NCBI GenBank assembly: GCA_017454905.1
Contig: JAFTCB010000038.1
Location: 18,163 to 82,162 of the forward strand
Reading direction: 5' to 3'
From: Bacteroidales bacterium
Lineage (GTDB): Bacteria; Bacteroidota; Bacteroidia; Bacteroidales; UBA932
Length of the DNA: 64,000 nucleotides
Positions 1-8,505 of the stretch are shown piece after piece. Under the pieces are notes generated by a model. It saw only the letters and a program-made list of their open reading frames with translations. It did not search any database and was not told the DNA's origin. The position numbers and the translations under genes were made by a program. Position 1 is the first letter of the stretch, and each line of letters begins with the position of its first letter.

Positions 1-2023
1 GTTTCCCCTGGCAACTGATCGCCGGACGCATGAAGTTGTTCCAGCAGTCTCCGTCAAACCAGTCCGGAGGCATCAGCGTCGCTCCGTCCGCCGTATAATA
101 CCCGACCCCGACATCCTGCTCATCACCGTCGAACGGAAGCCAGACAGAGGAGCGCGTGGCCTTCAGAACCGGCTTATAGACAGCAAACTGCAACGTGACA
201 GGATCATTATTGAAAGCATCTGTCGAGGCAAAAGTCACCGCAGCACTGCCCTCCCCGGTACCATACAGATTCACGGTACTGCCGCTGCGCCAGCCGCCAT
301 CCACGGCTCCCAGAGTGGGGGTATTGTTCCAATTCGCCCCGTTTCCGTAATAATAAACATCTCCGGTCATACCCGTCACATTTGCAGACATTTTCTGGCC
401 CAGATACATCGCCCCGCCAGAGATGGAGGCGACAATGTCATCCGCCAGGCGGATGACGAAATAACGCCATTCCCCACCGGGAAGCAGTCGGACGCTGAAC
501 GTCCCCTCTTCTCCGATATGGGCATTGAAACTGGCGGCATCCGTCACGGTGAATGTCAAACGGCCGCTCCGGCTGTCATAGTCCGGGCTGATTCCCCGGG
601 TGGCCAGCCATGCGGATTCATCCGTCCCGGATGCATAGAACGCTCCCGTAAAAGCATATTCCATGATACCGGCCGGAGAGAAAGCATCCTGGGCATCCGG
701 CGAGACAAACGGGCACCCAGCCAAGGCATTATCCGCCCCCATTTCTCCCGAGGGATTGGCATAAAGGTAGAAAGCCCCGGCCCGGTTTTTCCGGACAACA
801 ACCTGCTGATTGTCTGGCAACAGCGTCTGGTAAGCAGCATCCGCTGTCAGACAGAACAGGCGCTGGTCCGTCCAGCCCTCCACCCCGATGCTCCAGTCAG
901 GATGGAAAAGCGAACCGGCCCGGAAGGTCAAGTGGATCTGGTACTCCCGGCCCCGTTCCAGATCGAAATTGGTACAATTGTCCGCCCCCAGGTAGAAGCG
1001 ATAGGTCACATCTCCGCCATAACCGCCCTGCGCCGGATCCAGCCGGCCCGCGAATTCCACATAGGTCAGATATGGAACCGCTGCTGCATGGCCGCTGCCA
1101 ACCAGCATCTCCGGTATCTTTTCCCGGTTGTCCGTATTGGTAGGGAGCAGAGTACCCTGCAGGTTTTCGGGGACATAGAAACTGTACACGGCCACAGAGG
1201 CATTGGATGCCGCCATGTCCGGATCGAAATCGCTTTCCGTCAGGATATCCTGCGCTTCTTGTGCCTTCTGGCCGGCATCGGAGAAGGGCTGGAGCCGCCC
1301 GTTCGCCTGCCGGAGATAGAGCTTCCGGTTAACGAACGCCTGCGGATTCGATCCGCTCCCGTCCAGCCGGGAATGGTCGATCCGGACCGTCACCTTGCTG
1401 AACAGCCTCTTGCAGTTCTCCGCCCCAGGGATACCTTCTCCGGCTTCCGCCTGCCGCACCACATCCACACCCTTGCTGATGTGCGCATAAGGGATGCCGT
1501 AGCGTGCAACTTCCGAGAATGTCTCGCGGCGATAGCCTGCATGCAGGTCTCCCCCGTCCAACCGGTACAGGAAGTCCTCCAATTGCCCTTCATCCGCCGG
1601 GAAAGCATCGCCCAGAGCATCCAGCAGGTGCACGGGATCGCCGCTGCTTTTGCCGATGGCGTTCAAATTGCCCAGGATGTAAAAATCGCACTCCGTCAGC
1701 GGCGCCTGGATCCTGAGCGGAGAGGAATCCTGGGCATCCAGTTCCTCCTGCGTGAAAAAGCGGTACGAATCCAACTGCCCCGAGGCTGTCCGGTACACCA
1801 GCACCAGCGCCCCGGAACCGACCGCCTCCACGCCGTCCAGCACGGACGCCTTCGTTCCTTCCGGCGCAGCACCGATCCTGAGGGGGAGTTCAATCCGACC
1901 TGGCAATGCAGCCCTTTCTTGCAAGTCAATCCGTTCCTCCAGCACATCGGGGTTGCAGGACCAGACCGAGACAGAAAGCAGCAGCGCGAAACAGGCTTTC
2001 CACAAATCATTTCTTGCCTTCAT
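1..2023 (-). CDS. DUF4906-type fimbria-associated lipoprotein, 3' end outside window
   Basis: The frame is open from an ATG at 2023 down to base 1, giving 674 codons without a stop, so the C terminus lies outside the window. The N terminus is a lipoprotein signal peptide (positive residues, hydrophobic stretch, Cys at about residue 23), which suggests export to the outer membrane. The body is the beta-rich, glycine and aromatic-rich type seen in the large DUF4906 proteins that close Bacteroidales fimbrial operons, where they are thought to be accessory or tip subunits. It starts 11 bp after the Mfa2-like gene, so it is probably the last gene of that operon. The family assignment rests on context and overall character, not on an alignment. 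Confidence 0.65.
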   Translation of the reverse strand, partial: MKARNDLWKACFALLLSVSVWSCNPDVLEERIDLQERAALPGRIELPLRIGAAPEGTKASVLDGVEAVGSGALVLVYRTASGQLDSYRFFTQEELDAQDSSPLRIQAPLTECDFYILGNLNAIGKSSGDPVHLLDALGDAFPADEGQLEDFLYRLDGGDLHAGYRRETFSEVARYGIPYAHISKGVDVVRQAEAGEGIPGAENCKRLFSKVTVRIDHSRLDGSGSNPQAFVNRKLYLRQANGRLQPFSDAGQKAQEAQDILTESDFDPDMAASNASVAVYSFYVPENLQGTLLPTNTDNREKIPEMLVGSGHAAAVPYLTYVEFAGRLDPAQGGYGGDVTYRFYLGADNCTNFDLERGREYQIHLTFRAGSLFHPDWSIGVEGWTDQRLFCLTADAAYQTLLPDNQQVVVRKNRAGAFYLYANPSGEMGADNALAGCPFVSPDAQDAFSPAGIMEYAFTGAFYASGTDESAWLATRGISPDYDSRSGRLTFTVTDAASFNAHIGEEGTFSVRLLPGGEWRYFVIRLADDIVASISGGAMYLGQKMSANVTGMTGDVYYYGNGANWNNTPTLGAVDGGWRSGSTVNLYGTGEGSAAVTFASTDAFNNDPVTLQFAVYKPVLKATRSSVWLPFDGDEQDVGVGYYTADGATLMPPDWFDGDCWNNFMRPAISCQGK

Positions 2024-2033
2024 ATACTTCTGA

Positions 2034-2873
2034 TTAAATATCAATATGGTTATAATCATCTTCCCGCTCCCATTCCTCCACGGTTACGGTCAGTTTAGCA
2101 TTGACGAATCCGACCTTGACCTCAATGTCCTTCAGGTCCTCCGCCGTCCAGTCGTAGCCTTGCTGTTCAAAGGCTTTACCCAGGTCGATCACGTATTCCG
2201 CCGGCACGTCAGCGCCTCCGTCGCCGTCCGGGCGGAAGACCTCCAGCTGCATGTTGTTGCTGCGCTGACGGGGCAAAATGCATTTCCATTCCCCTACCGC
2301 ATCCGGTCCAACGACCGGACAGTAAGGCCCGGGAACAGGCTCCAGCGTATAGATGTTCATGCCCGCGCACTCCGCCAGCAGGCGGAAACGCCAGGGGTAT
2401 CCATCCGGTGCTGTCGGGCTGCCGTCAAAAAGGAATTTCACCAGACAATACTGCTTGTGCGGGACAGCATCCACGACATACTCGTCCTGTTCTGCAGAGA
2501 AACTGGTACCGAATGCCCAGACGGGACCGGCCTGGCAGCCCTTCCGTACGGACAGGATCTCATCCTCAACCTGGCTGTTCTCTACACCGGCCAAGACGGC
2601 CGCCCGGGCATACTTCCGGGGACACGCCTGTTCGTATCCGCCCCGGACATAGGAGAGGAAACTGATGGTCTCCCGGCGGATCAGGGCGTCTGCCGCAAAG
2701 GAAACCATCCCTTCGGTCATGCCCTGCTGCATGAAACGGTCCGTCAAGACGGTGACATAGACCGGGCATTCCGCCCGGTCTTCCTTGATAGTACACGACC
2801 ACGGACCGGAGAGGAGGATGAGCGGCAGGACAGCCTTCGCAAATCCGATTCTCCTGTTATCCATAGGCCGCAT
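2034..2873 (-). CDS. FimB/Mfa2-family fimbrial anchor lipoprotein
   Basis: 279 residues. A signal peptide ends in a lipobox Cys at about residue 27, followed at once by a Glu-Asp-Arg-x-x-Cys-Pro segment, the layout typical of FimB/Mfa2 proteins. Members of that family anchor and terminate the major fimbria at the outer membrane. The first ATG overlaps the fimbrillin stop codon by one base (TGATG), which implies translational coupling; an ATG three codons in (2864) gives an equally good signal peptide. Position between the fimbrillin and the DUF4906 gene supports the call. Sequence similarity beyond the N-terminal motif is modest by eye. Confidence 0.7.
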   Translation of the reverse strand: MRPMDNRRIGFAKAVLPLILLSGPWSCTIKEDRAECPVYVTVLTDRFMQQGMTEGMVSFAADALIRRETISFLSYVRGGYEQACPRKYARAAVLAGVENSQVEDEILSVRKGCQAGPVWAFGTSFSAEQDEYVVDAVPHKQYCLVKFLFDGSPTAPDGYPWRFRLLAECAGMNIYTLEPVPGPYCPVVGPDAVGEWKCILPRQRSNNMQLEVFRPDGDGGADVPAEYVIDLGKAFEQQGYDWTAEDLKDIEVKVGFVNAKLTVTVEEWEREDDYNHIDI

Positions 2874-3967
2874 CAGATATCTTGATCATAACTGCCCCCG
2901 TCCTCCCAGGAATGTACGGTGATGACCGGCGTCACGTCGCTGAACTTCACCGGCTTATTCGGGTCGAGGGAGCCCGGGCGGCGGATCGTCAGGTTCACCT
3001 TGTACTGCTTGTTGGATTCCAGTCCGCCTTCGATGGGCACGGGATAATAGTACTTGACCCATTCGTGTCCGTTGTTCAGCGAGGCTTCCAGCACCAGCAG
3101 GGTCGCACGCGGGCACCAGGTGGCGTCTTCATTGACGGCACAGTCGTTCGGATAGGCATAGAAAGTGTGCGCCGTGCGGTCTGCCTCATCATAGAGGACG
3201 ACCTTGGGCGTCACCTTGTCATAGATCAGGTCTCCCTTCGGGGAAGCGGTCTCCTCCCCCATCCGGGCATACCAGAGTTCCTGGGGCAGGTCGGCAGGAA
3301 CCGGCGTCTCGCCGAAATTGATCTGCGCCGGGACATTGATCAGATAGCAGTCTTCAACCCGGAATGCTCCGCTCTTGCGATATGCCGGCGCATAGAAACC
3401 GTTGGTCACGGATTCCAAGACGACGGATGCAGCCAGCCTGTGGACATCAATCTGGATATCCGTTTCTCCCTCGCGCAAGGTCTGGGCACCGGTCGTTCCG
3501 ATCATCAGCAGTTTGTCCTTGCGGGCATCTTTCAGCTCGTGCTTCAACGCAAGGAATTCAGCCTTTGTCGCCACGGCATCCGCACCGGACGTCCGGTCGG
3601 CAGCGTCATTGACGACGGCCCAGATTTCCCGTTCTCCCGTGGAGCACTTGACCTGAAGCCCATCAAAAGTGCCATCCGTCTCATTCAACTCCGTCGGAAA
3701 TCCTGCTGAAACGGCCACCTCCAGGTTGCCGGCATCCGCACCGCTTCCCGCCCGGAACACAAAGATCTGCACATTACGGATCGTCTGTTCACTGGTCGCA
3801 CTTTGGGCCGCTACCTTCGTACCGGGACGACCGAGGTGCACATTGAGCAAGACCTCCCCCTCGCCGGGTCGGGCTTGGTCATCAGAACGGCCGATTTTGT
3901 TGCAGGAGCCGGCCAGAAGCACTCCGCCTGCAGCGCAGAGCGCTGCAATAATCATTTTTGTTTTCAT
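2873..3967 (-). CDS. Fimbrillin (FimA/Mfa1-like major fimbrial subunit)
   Basis: 364 residues from the ATG at 3967. This start gives a clean lipoprotein signal (LAGSC, Cys22). An upstream ATG at 4006 would run into the end of the preceding gene and spoil the signal, so it was not chosen. After the lipobox comes a beta-rich domain with the opening pattern of fimbrillins (GEVLLNVHLG, then a Thr/Lys-rich stretch), and the C terminus ends in a short beta-strand region. Fimbrillins are exported as lipoproteins, cut by a trypsin-like protease and polymerised by donor-strand exchange; that is family knowledge and is not shown here. Neighbours are the Mfa2-like anchor downstream and an OmpA/TPR protein upstream. 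Confidence 0.75.
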   Translation of the reverse strand: MKTKMIIAALCAAGGVLLAGSCNKIGRSDDQARPGEGEVLLNVHLGRPGTKVAAQSATSEQTIRNVQIFVFRAGSGADAGNLEVAVSAGFPTELNETDGTFDGLQVKCSTGEREIWAVVNDAADRTSGADAVATKAEFLALKHELKDARKDKLLMIGTTGAQTLREGETDIQIDVHRLAASVVLESVTNGFYAPAYRKSGAFRVEDCYLINVPAQINFGETPVPADLPQELWYARMGEETASPKGDLIYDKVTPKVVLYDEADRTAHTFYAYPNDCAVNEDATWCPRATLLVLEASLNNGHEWVKYYYPVPIEGGLESNKQYKVNLTIRRPGSLDPNKPVKFSDVTPVITVHSWEDGGSYDQDI

Positions 3968-3992
3968 TGTAAAGTAAAGATTGAGTTTGTTT

Positions 3993-5987
3993 TCAGTACA
4001 CCTCATCCGGCTCTTTATGAAGATCGTATTTCCGGATCAAGGCGGAGATTTCCGGATCCAGGTTGCCCCGGCTCACGTAGGATCTATCCTGCCCGCATGC
4101 GTCCAGATAGTGCTGGACGGCATTCTGTTCATCCCCTGCCCGGGCATGGAGCAGGGCCAGCATATAGTTGACCGGGGCCGTCCGGGGCTGGCTGTCCAGG
4201 ATGGCCATCGCGGAGGCATTCCGGTCCAGGGCCACATACGCGACGGCGGTATTGTAATCCTGATACGGCGCCAGCCAGGTCAGGGCCTGCTCGTAATCAT
4301 GGTCCCGGATGGCCTCGACGCCACGCATATAGGCGCTGTCCAGTTCCGTCGTATGCACCGTATCCTTGATCATCCCGCGCCGGCTCAGGGCGAAATTGAA
4401 GCGAACGGTCCGCAAGCGGGGATAATAGCGTTCCGTGAGGTACTTGTACCAGGACTCGCTCCGCATCCGCTTTTCCCGCTCGTCGGCATCCGGCAGCTGC
4501 GCCATCCGGAAATAGTCCGCTTTCTGCGATTCGGTCAGCAGGCTGTCCGTCCGGACGAAATCGTCCAGGGCCAGCCAGTTTTCCCCGCCGCTGCGGGACA
4601 GGAAGCGGATGTCCGCCGAAGCCCTCCCGGAACCGTGGATACTCTCCCGGCCGTCCACACCGACGGAGATGAAGGCACCGTCTTCCCGCCGCACGGAATC
4701 CCGGACATACTGGATGTACCGGTTGAAATAGTCCGCAGCCGCGCGGGAACGCTTGAAAGTCAAAGCATTGTTGGAAGAGACCGTCCCTTCGGGAGAAGCG
4801 AAGGCTGCGATGGTAATGCTATCCAGTTCGTAGGTCTCGTTGAGCAGCAGGTTGCGCAGATTCTCCTTGATGAAACGGATCTCGCGGGCATTCGAGCCCA
4901 GGCGTTCCTCGATGTCGGCGCGCCCGGTGCGGAAGTCGATGTTGCCGGTGGCGGTCGTCTCCAGGTTGCGCGAGAGGATGACCGTCCTGTAGCGGGGCGT
5001 CCCGTCCACGAAGGCGGCAACGGAAGAGATATAGAAGGTCAGGGCGTCCGATTGCGGGATCGTGTAGAGGCGGCGGTCCTGCTCGTAGATTTCCCCGCAG
5101 AGCTTGATATCCGCCCGGCGGAGCCTGGGGCGGGTGGTGATCGTCTGCACATAGTTGTAGATCAGTTCTCCCCCCTGCCCGACGATCACGGTATCCAGGC
5201 GGATGCCGTCCGTCAGGAGCGGCGCCTTGATGTATTTGCGGAACATCCGCTCACGGTTTGCCTTCCGCCACTCGTTCCTGTGGCGCAGGAATTTGTTGGT
5301 ATAGTGCTCGACCGCTTCCTGCTCCGAAACCCCGAAATAACTGGCGAAAACCTCGTCGGAGACAAAGGTCGTATCCGTTTTGAGGGCATAGACCTGCGGA
5401 ATGTTCCGCTCCAGGAAGATCTCCAGGTTACGCAGGTCCACGAATGCCAGCGTATCCGTGACGATCTTGCCCAGGAACTTGGCATACTGCTCATAGCCGC
5501 GCAACTGCGCCTTCCGGTATTCCGCTCCCGTAATGACCACATCCTCCAGGCGGAGGCTGTCCTCCAGCACGAACAGGTCCGGGTGCAGGCGGAGCTGCCA
5601 GCGGGAATCCTGCATCTGGCCGGGCACGACGACCTGGAACTCCAGGTCGATCCGGCCGTGGCGTTCCGCGACGTTGCGGAAGCGCGCCGTGACCATGGCT
5701 GCATCGAGCAGTTCGGTCGCCACCATCTCCCCCGTCTGCTCGTCCCGGACCGCCTGCATGATGATCATTTCCCGGCCGTCGAGGTCGGTCACCCGCAGCG
5801 TGTCCCGCCGGGGCGCCGTGCCGACCCGGACGGCGGGAGGAGCCTCCATCCGGGCAGGAAGGCGCAAGGCTGCGGCCGTATGCTCGCGCTGCACGGTCTG
5901 GAGTTTCCGCCGGCTCGCGCAGGAGCCGGAAAGGACCAGGATGCCCAGCAGCAGGAGCACCGCCAATCTGTTCAACGTTCTTCCCAT
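3993..5987 (-). CDS. OmpA-like lipoprotein with C-terminal TPR-like region, fimbrial operon
   Basis: 664 residues. It has a lipoprotein signal peptide (SGSC, Cys23), a long central beta-rich region, and an OmpA-like stretch around residues 345-440. In that stretch an Ala-Ser-Pro-Glu-Gly turn is followed by Asn-x-x-Leu and a Lys-x-Ser-Arg-Ala helix, the pattern by which OmpA-like domains hold peptidoglycan. Helical TPR-like repeats follow at about 560-640. It probably tethers the fimbrial assembly site to the cell wall. The gene begins 3 bp after the DUF3575 gene and ends 26 bp before the fimbrillin start, so it is in the same operon. Related loci often have a DUF3868 protein in this place; I do not see a clear DUF3868 domain. 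Confidence 0.65.
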   Translation of the reverse strand: MGRTLNRLAVLLLLGILVLSGSCASRRKLQTVQREHTAAALRLPARMEAPPAVRVGTAPRRDTLRVTDLDGREMIIMQAVRDEQTGEMVATELLDAAMVTARFRNVAERHGRIDLEFQVVVPGQMQDSRWQLRLHPDLFVLEDSLRLEDVVITGAEYRKAQLRGYEQYAKFLGKIVTDTLAFVDLRNLEIFLERNIPQVYALKTDTTFVSDEVFASYFGVSEQEAVEHYTNKFLRHRNEWRKANRERMFRKYIKAPLLTDGIRLDTVIVGQGGELIYNYVQTITTRPRLRRADIKLCGEIYEQDRRLYTIPQSDALTFYISSVAAFVDGTPRYRTVILSRNLETTATGNIDFRTGRADIEERLGSNAREIRFIKENLRNLLLNETYELDSITIAAFASPEGTVSSNNALTFKRSRAAADYFNRYIQYVRDSVRREDGAFISVGVDGRESIHGSGRASADIRFLSRSGGENWLALDDFVRTDSLLTESQKADYFRMAQLPDADEREKRMRSESWYKYLTERYYPRLRTVRFNFALSRRGMIKDTVHTTELDSAYMRGVEAIRDHDYEQALTWLAPYQDYNTAVAYVALDRNASAMAILDSQPRTAPVNYMLALLHARAGDEQNAVQHYLDACGQDRSYVSRGNLDPEISALIRKYDLHKEPDEVY

Positions 5988-5990
5988 GAT

Positions 5991-6665
5991 TCAGAATACC
6001 AGTTCCAAGGCCACCCGGAGTTCGTCCGGCAGGAAAAAAGCTTTGGTGCCTTCGCCGGTCCGCTTGCCGCAATACGGGCAGGCGTAGGTGACATAGCGGG
6101 TCATGCCGCCCCAGAATCCGAGCCCGAAATCCACATTGAGCCAACGGTTTACATGTACGCTGTAGCCGCCGGATGCACCGATGCCATACGCATTCCCCTC
6201 CTCCGTCTCCGGCGAGAAGATCCCGCCCCGGTTGTACTCCTGGAATTGCATCCGCGAGCCCAGCCACCAGCCGGAATAAGTATACCAGGGCCACCAGCGC
6301 ACGCCCAGATAATAGGTTTGCTGGCGCGCCTCGAACTGCGATTCCTGCCGGTGCAGCCAGGTCCAGTTGTTATACCGGGCCCCGCCCAGCAGGGTCCAGG
6401 ACCGGTGGATGGAATACTGCAGCTCGGCATTGAGGGTGCCAAGGAAAAGATAATCCGCCAGATTCTGCGAGAAAGCGAAACGCGCCTGCCGCTCCAGGGA
6501 CTCCGGGTCGAAACGGGCATCCGGGCGTTCCTGCGCCAGGCCGGACAGCGATGCCAGGCAAAGCAAGGCGCAAAGCAGGAATAAAAGAGGCTCGGGCGAA
6601 GCCGCAGGAGTGAGGCCGTGGCCGGCTCCGCCCGTTCCTCTCCCGAAGCAGGATCTACATCTCAT
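5991..6665 (-). CDS. DUF3575-type outer-membrane protein of fimbrial operon
   Basis: 224 residues from the ATG at 6665, which overlaps the end of the SSB gene by 11 bp. The hydrophobic signal segment lies unusually far in (about residues 24-42, ending near Leu-Ala-Gln), so a non-ATG start nearer the signal is possible. The mature part alternates aromatic and polar residues as in a small beta-barrel and ends in a hydrophobic residue followed by Phe, as many outer-membrane proteins do. A CxxC pair (CPYC) sits in a late loop. DUF3575 proteins regularly open fimbrial operons in this order. Function in assembly is inferred from context. Confidence 0.65.
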   Translation of the reverse strand: MRCRSCFGRGTGGAGHGLTPAASPEPLLFLLCALLCLASLSGLAQERPDARFDPESLERQARFAFSQNLADYLFLGTLNAELQYSIHRSWTLLGGARYNNWTWLHRQESQFEARQQTYYLGVRWWPWYTYSGWWLGSRMQFQEYNRGGIFSPETEEGNAYGIGASGGYSVHVNRWLNVDFGLGFWGGMTRYVTYACPYCGKRTGEGTKAFFLPDELRVALELVF

Positions 6666-7002
6666 ACTGCATCGGATCAGGGTCATCGATAATCTGGATA
6701 CGGGAGGCCAGGATGTCCGTTCCGACTCTGTCCACACCGTCGGTGCCGGTATATTTCTGGTAACGGATCCGGCCCGTCACATAGAGTTTGGTGCCCTTGG
6801 TGATCTGCTGGAGTCCCTGGATGTGCCTGCCTTCCCAAGCTACGACATTGTGCCAGCTTGTGTCGATCACGGCCGTCCCGTCCCGGTCTTTGTATGCGTA
6901 ATTGGTCGCCAGGCCGATCCTGGCCATCCGGCTGTCGTCAAAAGTCTGCATCCTGATGCTTCCGACAACGCCGCGAAGTTCGATTCTGTTGAGTTGTTCC
7001 AT
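6655..7002 (-). CDS. ssb: Short single-stranded DNA-binding protein paralogue
   Basis: 115 residues from the ATG at 7002; the longer upstream frame lacks any SSB-like sequence. The whole protein is one OB-fold with the SSB landmarks (Leu-Arg-Gly-x-Val-Gly near the start, Trp-His-Asn-Val-Val-Ala-Trp in the middle, then a Gly-Arg-Ile-Arg-Tyr strand). The C-terminal acidic tail ending in Phe that recruits repair proteins in housekeeping SSBs is missing; it ends instead in Gln-Tyr-Glu-Met. This fits the second, short SSB of Bacteroidales. It overlaps the DUF3575 gene and so seems to be the first gene of the fimbrial transcript. Why an SSB leads this operon is unknown. Confidence 0.85.
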   Translation of the reverse strand: MEQLNRIELRGVVGSIRMQTFDDSRMARIGLATNYAYKDRDGTAVIDTSWHNVVAWEGRHIQGLQQITKGTKLYVTGRIRYQKYTGTDGVDRVGTDILASRIQIIDDPDPMQYEM

Positions 7003-7159
7003 GATTAAGTTATCTGTTAATATGTTCCGGGCCTCCGGCCGCGGCCCGGATCCCGATGCAAAGGAACGGGGTTTTGCGGACTCCGCGAGGGCCGGACGGC
7101 CGGCAGCGCGCAGAAAGATATGTTTTTTATCCTCCTGAGATCTTTCTTTGTGCGGACAC

Positions 7160-7187
7160 AAAAAAAACGTCGCCGGATTGCGACGGT
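7160..7187 (-). terminator. Rho-independent terminator, minus strand
   Basis: Perfect 6-bp stem CGTCGC/GCGACG (7168-7173 with 7180-7185) with a 6-base loop, followed in the minus direction by eight T residues. It would end leftward transcription from the ABC/5'-nucleotidase operon, whose last stop is at 7672, before it reaches ssb. That would mean antisense reading through the zinc-ribbon gene. Confidence 0.6.
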
Positions 7188-7205
7188 TTCTGATCCCTTC
7201 ATTTT

Positions 7206-7213
7206 TATTTTTG
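7206..7213 (+). promoter_or_regulatory. Candidate Bacteroidota -7 element for zinc-ribbon gene
   Basis: TATTTTTG matches TAnnTTTG, the -7 element of Bacteroides-type primary sigma promoters. It lies about 110 bases upstream of the ATG at 7323. No clear -33 TTTG is seen at the usual distance, so this is tentative. Confidence 0.35.
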
Positions 7214-7322
7214 TGCAGAAATTTTTAATTGAAGGAATAAGGATCTTGAAAAGTTGCAGATGTTTTTTTGCATTCCTTGGCGGAACGGGAGCGAATGCCC
7301 ATCTTGCAAGAAAAAAACGATT

Positions 7323-7700
7323 ATGTCCTACAAGATCGCTCCCGAAGGGGGAAATGAGTGCCTGGAATGCGGGAAAGAATTCTATGGCAGGAAAGACAAG
7401 CAGTTCTGCAGTCTCGGCTGTAAAAACAAATGGCACAACCGGGTGATCCAGGAGCGCCGGCACATGCGGATGGAGATCGTCGCGGTCCTTACCAAGAACT
7501 ACGAGGTCCTCGACGCGCTCCTGAAAGACCAGCGGATGTCGGCGGAACTCCCGGAATTGGAAAAAGCCGGATTCAATCCGGCTTTTGTCACAGGTCATCG
7601 CAAGGGGTGGTACCGGCACGACGAATATGCGTGCTTCGATATCTGGTACTACCGCTCGGCTACGAGGATTTTCAACGTGCGGAGGAAGGTTTCCGATTGA
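7323..7700 (+). CDS. Small zinc-ribbon protein of unknown function
   Basis: 125 residues from the ATG at 7323; the frame extends upstream to 7254 but that part looks non-coding. The N-terminal half has Cys-x-x-Cys (ECLECG) followed by Cys-x-x-x-Cys (FCSLGC), four ligands for one zinc ribbon, then a basic helix rich in Arg and His. The C-terminal half has a conserved-looking Gly-His-Arg-Lys-Gly and Cys-Phe-Asp-Ile-x-Tyr-Tyr segment. Similar short proteins occur across Bacteroidales without an assigned function. Nucleic-acid binding is plausible from the ribbon and basic helix but is not shown. The 3' end overlaps the opposite-strand metallophosphatase gene by 29 bp. Confidence 0.7.
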   Translation: MSYKIAPEGGNECLECGKEFYGRKDKQFCSLGCKNKWHNRVIQERRHMRMEIVAVLTKNYEVLDALLKDQRMSAELPELEKAGFNPAFVTGHRKGWYRHDEYACFDIWYYRSATRIFNVRRKVSD

Positions 7701-8505
7701 CGAGGATCTCGCCCATCTCCACACCCCAGCATCCGTCCGTGATGATGGGGACCTTCTTGCCGCGGGCATTGTCCACGTAAAGGAGGTCTTCCACGAAGGT
7801 GTGCGTATGGCCGCCGACCACCAGGTCCACCCAGCGGGTCGCCGGGACGATGATCTGGTCCTGGTCGTAGCCGGCGTGGGACAGGAGGATGATCATGTCG
7901 CACTTCTCCTGTTCGTGGAGATAATCCGCCCACTTGTTGGTCACCTCGATATTGTCCAGCTGCTGGAGCCGGGAAGCGATGGTCTTGGTCACGCTGGTGG
8001 AGATGTCAGATTCCAGGCCGATGATGCCGATCTTCATGCCGCCCCGCTCGAGGATGGCGTAAGGCTTCACAACATCGCCGAGCTCATAGGGAGAGAGGTC
8101 GAGGTTGGCGCAGACGAAGAGCGTCCCCGATTTGACAGACTTGATCCGGGCCGTGAGGGCCTCGATGCCGTTGTCGAATTCGTGGTTGCCCAGCGTCACG
8201 CAGTCATAACCCAGGTCATCGATGATCATGGGCTCCATGCGGCCTTCCAGCTCGGAGAAGTAGGAAGTTCCCTGGCTGAAATCGCCGGCATGCAGGAGCA
8301 GGACGCGGTCCTTGCCGTAGACGGCGCGGACAGAATCCACGAAAGCCGCACGCTCGGTCACGCCGCCCAGTCCGTCATACTGGCCGCCGCGGACAGGTTC
8401 GAAGTGGCTGTGGGTATCGTTGGTATGCAGGATCACCAGCTTGGGCTGCTGGCAGGCGCAGACGGCCAGTGCGGCCGCCGCGAGAATGATCAGGACTCTT
8501 CTCAT
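7672..8505 (-). CDS. 5'-nucleotidase, N-terminal metallophosphatase half (separate polypeptide)
   Basis: 277 residues from the ATG at 8505, giving a lipoprotein signal (VCAC). The frame stays open further upstream but that part lacks homology and overlaps the preceding gene. All metallophosphatase motifs are present: Asn-Asp-Thr-His-Ser-His near the start, Gly-Asn-His-Glu-Phe-Asp, a His-Ala-Gly-Tyr-Asp loop, and Gly-Gly-His-Thr-His-Thr. The C-terminal domain of normal periplasmic 5'-nucleotidases is absent and is encoded by the gene just upstream, with a 4-base ATGA overlap. Together they should make a two-chain nucleotide phosphohydrolase in the periplasm or on the outer membrane. Confidence 0.85.
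   Translation of the reverse strand: MRRVLIILAAAALAVCACQQPKLVILHTNDTHSHFEPVRGGQYDGLGGVTERAAFVDSVRAVYGKDRVLLLHAGDFSQGTSYFSELEGRMEPMIIDDLGYDCVTLGNHEFDNGIEALTARIKSVKSGTLFVCANLDLSPYELGDVVKPYAILERGGMKIGIIGLESDISTSVTKTIASRLQQLDNIEVTNKWADYLHEQEKCDMIILLSHAGYDQDQIIVPATRWVDLVVGGHTHTFVEDLLYVDNARGKKVPIITDGCWGVEMGEILVNRKPSSAR

Larger units (their letters stand above)
7003..7322. other. Intergenic region between ssb and zinc-ribbon gene
   Basis: 320 bases without a convincing gene. It contains a GC-rich inverted repeat near 7027-7049 in what would be the ssb leader, a minus-strand terminator at 7160-7187, and a plus-strand promoter-like TATTTTTG at 7206-7213. A near-consensus minus-strand element (TTCCTTTG on the minus strand, 7059-7066) could serve ssb but has a mismatch and no visible upstream box. 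Confidence 0.5.

Noticed and set aside
1772-1781. CAACTGCCCC, a match to the inner arm of the xerC palindrome, in the DUF4906 gene
   Set aside because: A lone 10-base match without the rest of the element.
3706-3716. CTGAAACGGCC, an exact match to the outer arm of the xerC palindrome, inside the fimbrillin gene
   Set aside because: There is no partner arm or inner arm nearby, so an 11-base coincidence in coding sequence is more likely than a second element.
3981-6584. Long plus-strand open frame across the fimbrial genes
   Set aside because: It spans two well-supported minus-strand genes and their boundary and encodes no recognisable domain.
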